Source of the DNA: PALSA-1440 sp050011195
GTDB taxonomy: Bacteria > Verrucomicrobiota > Verrucomicrobiia > Limisphaerales > UBA8199
Length of the DNA: 11,815 bases
NCBI GenBank assembly: GCA_050011195.1
Contig: JBEKJO010000178.1
Location: 1 to 11,815, forward strand
Reading direction: 5' to 3'
The notes under the pieces are model-generated. The model saw nothing but the letters and a program-made list of their open reading frames with translations. It was not told where the DNA came from and did not search any database. Made by a program: the position numbers and the translations under genes. Of the stretch, positions 6,365-11,815 are shown piece after piece (position 1 is the stretch's first letter; the number at the start of each line of letters is the position of its first letter).

Positions 6365-7492
6365 TCAAGAAAACGATTGCAGGAAGCGCCGCAGCAGCCC
6401 CTTGCCGCGCTCCAGCGCCTCGATGGAAATCCATTCGTCCGCCGTGTGCGCCTGCGCAATGTCGCCCGGCCCGAACACCACGCTGGGAATGCCGCCGTGC
6501 CCGAGCACCGACGCGTCGGAGAAGTAACGCACGCCAACCGGCCTGCGTTGGCCCACGCTCTGCAAAAAGCGCGCGACCAGCGGGAGCTTCGGATCCGTTT
6601 CCAGCGGCAGGCAGGCAGGCAGGTCCTTCTTCACAAAGGCCGCCTTGAGATTCTGGCGCCGCAGCACCGCCTTGAGTTCGCGCCGGACCCCCGCTTCCGT
6701 CTCGCCCGGCACCGTGCGGCGGTCAACGAGGATCGTGCAACGGTCGGGCACGATGTTGGCCTGCGAGCCGCCGCAGATCGCGCCGACGCTGACGGTCCCG
6801 CAGCCCAGCAGCCCATGCCGGCGCCGGCGCAACTGTGCGGCGTAGGCGGTTTGCAGCAGATCCACTATCCGGGCCATGGCGTGAACCGCATTGCGTCCCA
6901 GCTCCGGGCATGAGCCATGAGCCGATTTGCCCCGCGTCTCCAACTCCAGCCACAAAGTCCCCTTGTGCGCCGTTACCACCTCCAGGCGCGTCGGCTCGCC
7001 GACAATCGCCAGGTCCGCCCGCAGCCCGCTGGCGACCAGCGCGCGCGACCCCGCCTGGCCGTGCTCCTCGTCCACCAGCCCGGCGAAGATGATCTCGGTG
7101 TCCGCCGGCCGCTGCCCGTCTTGCGCCATTTCGCACAGCGCCATGAGCATGGCCGCCGCCGAGCCTTTGGTGTCGCAGGCGCCGCGGCCAAACAGCCGTC
7201 CGTTCCTCTTGCCGGGCGTGAACTGTTCGTCGGTGGCGTTCACCGTGTCCAGGTGCGGCGCGAGCAGGACCCGTTGCTGCGCCTTGCCGCGCGGCGAGAG
7301 GCGCGCCAGCAGATTCGAGCGGCCCTTGGAAACCGGCTGGAACTCCACCTCGAGTCCCGCCTGCGCCGCCGTGGCTGCCAGGAAATCCGCCACCCGCTGT
7401 TCTCCCGCATGGGGATGTCGCGCCGGCAGGAACGCCGGGTTCACACTGGGCAGCGCGATGAGTTCGCGCAGGAGCTTTTCAGTCTTCGTCAT
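6365..7492 (-). CDS. M20 family metallopeptidase/deacylase (ArgE/DapE-like)
   Basis: This 375-residue cytoplasmic zinc hydrolase belongs to the acetylornithine deacetylase / succinyl-diaminopimelate desuccinylase group. All active-site residues are visible: metal ligand His80 with Asp82 in APHLDT, bridging Asp107 in FGRGACDTKG, catalytic Glu142 and ligand Glu143 in LVDEEHG, Glu166 in GEPT, and His349 in AHTADEW. The dimerisation domain runs roughly from 175 to 285 and includes GKSAHGS (188-194). The exact amide substrate cannot be read; acetylornithine, a related N-acyl amino acid or a dipeptide are all possible. I chose ATG 7490-7492, preceded by TTGGGGAACGG, because family members begin just before a helix like KLLRELIALPSVNP. 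The frame stays open 46 codons further upstream with an unrelated arginine-rich translation. It precedes the flippase gene by 31 bases. Confidence 0.9.
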   Translation of the reverse strand: MTKTEKLLRELIALPSVNPAFLPARHPHAGEQRVADFLAATAAQAGLEVEFQPVSKGRSNLLARLSPRGKAQQRVLLAPHLDTVNATDEQFTPGKRNGRLFGRGACDTKGSAAAMLMALCEMAQDGQRPADTEIIFAGLVDEEHGQAGSRALVASGLRADLAIVGEPTRLEVVTAHKGTLWLELETRGKSAHGSCPELGRNAVHAMARIVDLLQTAYAAQLRRRRHGLLGCGTVSVGAICGGSQANIVPDRCTILVDRRTVPGETEAGVRRELKAVLRRQNLKAAFVKKDLPACLPLETDPKLPLVARFLQSVGQRRPVGVRYFSDASVLGHGGIPSVVFGPGDIAQAHTADEWISIEALERGKGLLRRFLQSFS

Positions 7493-7722
7493 GCCGTTCC
7501 CCAAAGGGAAATGAGGGGCAGAGCTTATGCGGGCCGCCGCCCGCTGTCGAGCGTCGAGGCCCGAAAGCGGCAAAGAAAACCTCCCCACCCGCCCCCGCGC
7601 CACCCTCAACCGCCCTCCGGCGGCTGGCAAGCGAGGGGAAAACGACCTCCGGAGCTGAAGTGGCGCGCGGTCGCTGCCCCGGCCTCAATCAGACCGGCAC
7701 TGTTTTGCGCGAATGACGGCGC
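7493..7722. other. Intergenic region between two minus-strand genes, nothing identified
   Basis: This stretch of about 230 bases is very GC-rich with C-runs and G-runs and contains only short, low-complexity open frames. I see no promoter consensus, RNA gene or strong hairpin. It separates the unrecognised gene at 7723-8196 from the peptidase-flippase pair, so the latter probably has its own promoter here. Confidence 0.45.
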
Positions 7723-8196
7723 TCACTCATGCCGGACCTGCGGCGCCCGATCGCTAACAGAAATGTAAGTCCGGCGTCGCCTGGGTTCAGCGGGGTGAAC
7801 GGCATGGCCAACCTCCTTCTTGAACTGTGTCAGCGCCTTCTTCAGAGCCGGAACGATGCGGACTCTCCGACGCTCTTCAAGAAGCTGCATCGGCAACCGC
7901 TCAAACCAGCGCTGGCAAGCAAAATGCAACCACTGCATACGCCGGTCGGACTCGGAAAACCGGATCATACTGCTCGGTCGCACCTTCTGGCAGAAGAACG
8001 CCAGACACACCTCTAGCTGCTCAATGCTGTGGAACTCGAAAGTAAAACCGCACTCTCGAACAAAATAAACCGGATAGCGCTGTAACGTCGGGGCACGCCA
8101 ATACTGCTCGGTCGGAACGCCGGGCATATGTGAAGCGTCATACATCTTATCGTGGTGTCGCTTCGGGTCGTATGCCTCTGACCAAATCTGTGCCAT
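7723..8196 (-). CDS. Unrecognised protein, 157 aa
   Basis: I do not recognise a named family. The protein is soluble, rich in aromatic residues and histidine in its first half (WSEAYDPKRHHDKMYDASH, then YWRAPTL, PVYFVRECGFTFEFHS) and strongly basic and helical in its second half (QRWFERLPMQLLEERRRVR, ALKKALTQFKKE). The ordered motifs and lack of low complexity argue for a real gene, while the last 20 or so residues are arginine-rich and look poorly conserved. I placed the start at ATG 8194-8196; the frame is open to a TTG at 8230-8232, which would add 12 residues. No Shine-Dalgarno is seen. It lies 122 bases downstream of the small membrane protein gene and seems lower in GC than its neighbours, so it may be a separate acquisition. 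Confidence 0.65.
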   Translation of the reverse strand: MAQIWSEAYDPKRHHDKMYDASHMPGVPTEQYWRAPTLQRYPVYFVRECGFTFEFHSIEQLEVCLAFFCQKVRPSSMIRFSESDRRMQWLHFACQRWFERLPMQLLEERRRVRIVPALKKALTQFKKEVGHAVHPAEPRRRRTYISVSDRAPQVRHE

Positions 8197-8285
8197 ACAC
8201 AAAGGTAGTTCAACAGTATTGGTTGAGCCCAACTGGGAGTTTAAGAACCAACTGCGCTGAGTTGTTCATCGTGGCGCAACGCAAG

Positions 8286-8308
8286 CCGGCGGCCAAGGCA
8301 CCCGCCGG
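8286..8308 (-). terminator. GC-rich hairpin downstream of the membrane protein gene
   Basis: CCGGCGG (8286-8292) and CCGCCGG (8302-8308) form a perfect 7-base-pair stem with a 9-base loop, 10 bases after the stop of the minus-strand gene at 8319-8591. The bases after it on the minus strand (CTTGCGTT) are only weakly U-rich, so intrinsic termination is possible but not clear. Confidence 0.35.
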
Positions 8309-8318
8309 GTCAGGCCGC

Positions 8319-8591
8319 TCAGTCCATGTTCTTGATTTCGACTTCAATGCCGCCCAGCCACTGGGCCAGGAGGTTGTAGAGCGCGGCGAAAATAACAAAG
8401 AAGATGAAGCCGAGAATGCCCATAAATACCGGCCCGAAGAGGTAAACGATGCCGATAATCTTCAACGGCTTGGGGCCGAAGATGATCATCGGAATGCCGA
8501 TGAGCGTGTAGATAAAACCCGTCAGGACGTAGAACACGGTTAGTATCTTGCTCGATTGCAGTATGGAAATGCGGATCAGTTGCTTTTTCAT
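8319..8591 (-). CDS. Small integral membrane protein, conserved hypothetical (90 aa)
   Basis: This 90-residue protein has two long hydrophobic segments (about 17-40 and 46-78) and ends with ALYNLLAQWLGGIEVEIKNMD. This ending matches a widespread uncharacterised bacterial family of about 90-110 residues in which LYNxxAxWxGGIEVEx closes the last membrane helix. The glycine/proline-rich turn between the segments (FGPKPLK) probably lies at the membrane surface. No function is established. The start ATG 8589-8591 gives the usual basic N-terminus (MKKQLIRI); no Shine-Dalgarno is seen. It follows the 193-residue hypothetical gene by 47 bases and may be the last gene of an operon with it and the epimerase. 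Confidence 0.8.
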   Translation of the reverse strand: MKKQLIRISILQSSKILTVFYVLTGFIYTLIGIPMIIFGPKPLKIIGIVYLFGPVFMGILGFIFFVIFAALYNLLAQWLGGIEVEIKNMD

Positions 8592-8638
8592 GTTTTGTGG
8601 ATGGTTAACAGTGTGTGGTTCAGTCGCGGCCTAACGTT

Positions 8639-9220
8639 TTATGCGGGGCGTTCGGCGCGGCGCAGGGAGCGGAGAATCTTCAGGCCGAAGCGCTCGTCGG
8701 GCGCCAGCACGCGGCCATGGGCCTTGAGTTCCCGCAGGGCTGCCAGCGTCATGCAGAAGTCCACTGCGCTCAGCGGGCGGCCCCGCACCACGCGCTCCTG
8801 CCAGCGCTTGGCGTCGGTAATCTCCTCGATCTCCTCGTTCCCGCCCGGGAAGAATGAGACCAGCCATTCGTCCCGGCGCACGTAACCGTCGGCCTCCTGC
8901 TTCGGCTCGAACCACGAGTCGCACAGCAGCAGGCAGAGGGAGCGGCCCGCGTTGGCGCCGAGGCGATAGAACACCAGCCGCGCGTCCAGTTCGGCGAAAT
9001 GGTGATAGGTGGCTTTGGCGGCGTCGGGCGGCTGGGGCGTAAACCGGGTCTGAAAGCCGAGCTTGACGCGGGCCGGCGTCCCCGGGTCTTTCTCGAAGCA
9101 GAGGTTCTCCTCCAGAATCCAGAGGAGGTCGGTCGAGAGACCGCGCTGGGTCAAAAGGGCTTTCCAGGCGGCCAAAGCGTCTTCAAACGGCGGGCGCTGA
9201 TAACGGCGAGTGAGTTCCAT
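8639..9220 (-). CDS. Unrecognised protein, 193 aa
   Basis: No named family is recognised. The protein is soluble with alternating predicted strands and helices. It contains KLGFQTRFTPQPP (53-65), YHHFAELDARLVFYRLG (72-88), a hydrophobic SLCLLLCDSW (93-102) and a C-terminal stretch VVRGRPLSAVDFCMTLAALRELKAHGRV that looks like a real helical segment. Complex, non-repetitive composition and tight placement support a gene: its ATG (9218-9220) is 8 bases after the epimerase stop, with AAGG just upstream as a weak ribosome site. This makes translation coupled to the epimerase likely. The 47-base gap to the next membrane protein gene suggests a three-gene operon. No signal peptide or membrane helix is visible. 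Confidence 0.72.
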   Translation of the reverse strand: MELTRRYQRPPFEDALAAWKALLTQRGLSTDLLWILEENLCFEKDPGTPARVKLGFQTRFTPQPPDAAKATYHHFAELDARLVFYRLGANAGRSLCLLLCDSWFEPKQEADGYVRRDEWLVSFFPGGNEEIEEITDAKRWQERVVRGRPLSAVDFCMTLAALRELKAHGRVLAPDERFGLKILRSLRRAERPA

Positions 9221-9228
9221 AGCCTTAA

Positions 9229-10182
9229 TTAAATGGGGTTCCGGGTGAGCCAGTCAACAAAAAGAGGAATACCCTGCTCGATTTTTACCTGCGGGTCGTA
9301 GCCGAGCCGGGCGCGCGCTTTGGCGATGTCCGCGCAGGTGATGGGCACGTCGCCGGGCTGCGGGGGCTGGCGGTCGATGATGGCCTTTTTGCCCAGCGCG
9401 ACTTCCAGCAACTCGACGAGCCGGTCCAGTCTCACGGTTTGCGATTCGCCCAGGTTGAAGATGTCGTAGCCGAATTCCTTCTGCGTGCAGGCCATGACGC
9501 CGTCGAGGATGTCGCTGATGTAGGTGTAATCGCGGGCCGCCGAGCCGTCGCCAAACACCGGGATCGGAGCGCCCGCACTGATGAGCCGGGCGAACTTGTG
9601 AATCGCCAGGTCCGGCCGCTGGCGCGGGCCGTACACCGTGAAGAAGCGCAGCATCACCACGTCCAGGCCATAGACATGGTGGTAAACATGGCCGAGCGCT
9701 TCGCAGGCCAGCTTGCTCGCGGCGTAAGGCGAGATGGCGCAGAAGATCGGGTCGTTCTCGGCAAACGGCACCTTCGAGTTAACGCCATAGACCGAAGAGG
9801 AGGAGGCGATGATAACCTTCCGGACGCGGTTGAGCCGCGCGGCCTCCAGCAGGTTGACCGTGCCCTCGACATTGACGCGCTGGTAAAGGGCAGGCTCCGC
9901 GAGGCTGGGCCGCACTCCCGCGCGCGCCGCCAGATGAATGACCTGGTCGAAGCGCACGCTGCCGAACAGCTCGTCCAGCGCGGCACGGTCGGTCAAATCA
10001 CCGTGCACGAATTCGAAGGGCCTGGCCAGGGATTGGATGTCGCGCAGGTTGCGCTGCTTGAGGCGCGGGTCGTAGAAACCATTGAGGTCATCGAACGCCC
10101 ACACCGCGTGGCCGGAATGCACCAGCCGCTCGCAGACATGCGAGCCGATAAAACCTGCGCCGCCGGTGACCAGGAAGTTCAC
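9229..10182 (-). CDS. NAD-dependent nucleotide-sugar epimerase/dehydratase (UDP-glucuronate 4-epimerase-like SDR)
   Basis: This 317-residue extended short-chain dehydrogenase carries the NAD-binding TGGAGFIG (6-13), the acidic DD at 31-32 after the second strand, HGDLTD (60-65), HLAARAGVRPS (83-93), the catalytic SSSSVYG (127-133) and Tyr153/Lys157 (YAASK). FFTVYGPRQRPDLAIHKF (180-197) closely resembles bacterial UDP-glucuronate 4-epimerases, which invert C4 of UDP-glucuronic acid to make UDP-galacturonic acid for surface glycans. Substrate is inferred from that motif only; UDP-glucose or UDP-GlcNAc epimerase is possible. The start is GTG 10180-10182, placed right before the first beta strand. 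The divergent LamG gene begins 137 bases away. The 193-residue gene follows after 8 bases. Confidence 0.9.
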   Translation of the reverse strand: MNFLVTGGAGFIGSHVCERLVHSGHAVWAFDDLNGFYDPRLKQRNLRDIQSLARPFEFVHGDLTDRAALDELFGSVRFDQVIHLAARAGVRPSLAEPALYQRVNVEGTVNLLEAARLNRVRKVIIASSSSVYGVNSKVPFAENDPIFCAISPYAASKLACEALGHVYHHVYGLDVVMLRFFTVYGPRQRPDLAIHKFARLISAGAPIPVFGDGSAARDYTYISDILDGVMACTQKEFGYDIFNLGESQTVRLDRLVELLEVALGKKAIIDRQPPQPGDVPITCADIAKARARLGYDPQVKIEQGIPLFVDWLTRNPI

Positions 10183-10319
10183 GCCGGAACGCTACCAGAC
10201 CGACCCGCGGTCTGTCGAGCGCCCTGATCAAGCCAGCGCCCCTCGACAACCCGCGCCATGTGTGGCAAGCTGAACAGACTCGATGCCAGCCAGCGACCAA
10301 ATGGACCTGATGTGACCGC
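10183..10319. other. Divergent intergenic region
   Basis: These 137 bases separate the divergent epimerase and LamG genes and should hold both promoters. I see no convincing -35/-10 pair, palindrome or ribosome binding site before either GTG start. Confidence 0.4.
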
Positions 10320-11815
10320 GTGAAGCTTTCTTTGCAACTGTGCCGCCGATGGCTGGGAGAGCTTTTGCTCGCTGCTGGACTCCTGATCGCCGTTAGCATT
10401 CCGGCGCAAGACTGCGTCCCGGCTCCAGCGGGCCTGACCGGTTGGTGGCCGGGCGACGGTGGGGCGAATGATATAGCCGGCACCAACAACGGAATTTTGG
10501 AAGGCGGCGCGACGGCCAACGCCGTGGGTGTGGTCGGCCAGGCTTTCCGTTTCGACGGCACCAACGGCTACGTCCAGATTCCCGACTCGCCGGTTTTCCA
10601 CCCGACCAATCTGACCGTGGAATACTGGGTGCTTTTTAATTCGTTGGACTCGGCGGGCACTTCCCCGGCGGGCGACCAGTACGTTGTCTTCAAGCAAAAC
10701 AGCCAGAGGTATAACTTTGAAGGCTTCGATTTGCGCAAGATCCGTGTGGGCGGCAATGACATTTTCAAGTTCGCGGTCAGCTCAACCAATAGTGCTGGGA
10801 CGGCCGAGACGGCCGAGCTACACGCGACTAACTTGGTGGTGACGACGGGCGTCTGGTATCACGTGGCGGGCGTGCGGGGCTCTAATTACATCCAGATTTA
10901 TGTGAATGGCCAACTCGAGGGCCAGACCAACGTCGATTTCCCGCAGGATTACGGCACCAACGCGCTTTACTTCGGCACCTCCGGCGAATCTTACTGGGAT
11001 CATAAACTTAACGGATTACTGGACGAGGTTTCACTCTACAACCGCGCGTTGTCTGCCGATGAAATCGCCGCCATCTACGCCGCCGGCGCGGCTGGCAAGT
11101 GCAAAGGGACAAACGGGGTCAGCATCACGGTCCAACCGCAGAGTCAGACGGCGGTCAGCGGAACCAACGTCGTCTTAACGGTCGCAGCCGCCGGCGTTGC
11201 CCCGCTGAGTTACCAGTGGCAATTCAATGGCACAGCCCTTGCGGGCGCCACGAACACGAGCCTCACGCTGACCAACGTCCAATCCACCAATTCGGGCAAC
11301 TATCAGGCGGTGGTGAGCAATCCTGCCGGTTCGGTCAGCAGCACCGTAGCGGTGCTGACGGTGCTGGTGCCGCCGGCCATCACCGTGCAGCCCACCAACC
11401 AGACGGTGCTGGTCGGGAGCACAGTGAACTTCGACGTGGCCGCCAGCGGCAGTGCGCCCTTGAGTTATCAGTGGCAATGGAACGGCACCAATCTGGACGG
11501 GGCCGTCAGCCAGACCCTGAGCCTGACCAACGTGCAGCCCGCGCAGGCCGGTGGTTACGGTGTCGTGGTGAACAACGCCGGAGGCTCAGCGACCAGCGCT
11601 GTGGCGGTGCTGACCGTACTAGTACCGCCGGCCATCACCGTGCAGCCCACCAACCAAACGGTGCTGGTCGGGAGCACAGTGGACTTCGGCGCGGCGGCCA
11701 GCGGCAGTGCGCCCTTGAATTATCAGTGGCAATGGAACGGCACGAATCTGGATGGGGCCGTGAGCCAGACCTTGAGCCTGACCAACGTGCAGCCCGCACA
11801 GGCGGGTGGTTACGG
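10320..11815 (+). CDS. Large secreted LamG-domain protein with tandem Ig-like repeats, 3' end beyond window
   Basis: The frame is open from GTG 10320 to the window end (498 complete codons). Residues 1-29 form a Sec signal peptide (basic start, LLLAAGLLIAVS core, cleavage likely after IPA). A LamG/concanavalin A-like domain fills about 32-261: GLTGWWPGDGGANDI, YVQIPDS, WYHVAGVR, IQIYVNGQLEG, LNGLLDEVSLYNRALSADEI. It is bracketed by Cys32 and Cys261, which could form a disulfide. Ig-like repeats of 85 residues follow, each starting ITVQP (269, 354, 439) with LSYQWQ or LNYQWQ and SLTLTNVQ or similar. They lack the canonical Ig cysteines. Such proteins are typical of Verrucomicrobiota and probably act outside the cell in glycan binding or adhesion. 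An in-frame TGA at 10308-10310 limits the start; the GTG lacks a Shine-Dalgarno. Confidence 0.88.
   Translation, partial: MKLSLQLCRRWLGELLLAAGLLIAVSIPAQDCVPAPAGLTGWWPGDGGANDIAGTNNGILEGGATANAVGVVGQAFRFDGTNGYVQIPDSPVFHPTNLTVEYWVLFNSLDSAGTSPAGDQYVVFKQNSQRYNFEGFDLRKIRVGGNDIFKFAVSSTNSAGTAETAELHATNLVVTTGVWYHVAGVRGSNYIQIYVNGQLEGQTNVDFPQDYGTNALYFGTSGESYWDHKLNGLLDEVSLYNRALSADEIAAIYAAGAAGKCKGTNGVSITVQPQSQTAVSGTNVVLTVAAAGVAPLSYQWQFNGTALAGATNTSLTLTNVQSTNSGNYQAVVSNPAGSVSSTVAVLTVLVPPAITVQPTNQTVLVGSTVNFDVAASGSAPLSYQWQWNGTNLDGAVSQTLSLTNVQPAQAGGYGVVVNNAGGSATSAVAVLTVLVPPAITVQPTNQTVLVGSTVDFGAAASGSAPLNYQWQWNGTNLDGAVSQTLSLTNVQPAQAGGY
11115..11815 (+). repeat. Tandem 255-base Ig-domain repeats (two nearly identical)
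   Basis: The motif encoding ITVQP recurs at 11124, 11379 and 11634, exactly 255 bases apart. Unit 1 is clearly diverged. Units 2 (from 11370) and 3 (from 11625, cut by the window end) differ at only 12 of 191 comparable bases by my count, about 94% identity, and more than half of the changes are silent. This points to recent duplication or gene conversion, and the array probably continues. Confidence 0.9.

Noticed and set aside
6334..6537. N-terminal extension of the flippase frame
   Set aside because: The added 68 residues overlap the peptidase gene, are arginine/cysteine-rich, and do not resemble a flippase N-terminus.
9439..10227. Plus-strand 262-codon frame opposite the epimerase
   Set aside because: Antisense shadow of a gene with intact SDR motifs.

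Overview
The window looks like a GC-rich chromosomal segment of a Verrucomicrobiota bacterium (PVC group), probably of the Pedosphaerales/Limisphaerales type. This placement is an inference from gene content; no marker gene is present. The supporting signs are a Tat-exported Gfo/Idh/MocA oxidoreductase, a secreted LamG protein followed by cysteine-free Ig-like repeats, several small lineage-type hypothetical genes, frequent GTG starts, and almost no Shine-Dalgarno sequences.

Left part (1-3541): a 400-base leader holds a strong inverted repeat (5-39) and six tandem copies of a 9-base unit (118-171). It precedes a RhaB-like FGGY sugar kinase on the plus strand (401-1861) whose catalytic and nucleotide-binding motifs are altered. 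On the minus strand follow a Tat-exported Gfo/Idh/MocA oxidoreductase (2213-3541) and, just downstream of it, a small zinc-ribbon protein (1998-2192). Kinase and oxidoreductase together suggest sugar breakdown.

Middle part (3639-7492): a hemerythrin-like protein with a possibly leaderless promoter, then a dolichyl-phosphate-type family 2 glycosyltransferase, both on plus. Convergent to them on minus lie a multi-spanning polysaccharide flippase and, upstream of it, an M20 metallopeptidase/deacylase. The two convergent gene ends sit inside an inverted pair of 7-base tandem repeat arrays (4963-4997 and 5060-5079). Each array supplies the last codons and the stop codon of its gene, so both proteins end in KSKV.

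Right part (7723-11815): an unrecognised 157-residue protein, then a minus-strand group of a nucleotide-sugar epimerase, an unrecognised 193-residue protein and a small membrane protein. Divergent from the epimerase is the 5' end of a large secreted LamG + Ig-like repeat protein that runs off the window. Its 255-base Ig units are nearly identical at DNA level.

Glycosyltransferase, flippase and epimerase point to cell-surface polysaccharide synthesis, but they are not in one operon. No RNA genes, CRISPR array, insertion sequence or phage genes were seen. The most interesting signals are the inverted heptamer arrays that form two gene ends, the 9-base array, the divergent kinase, and the recently duplicated Ig repeats.
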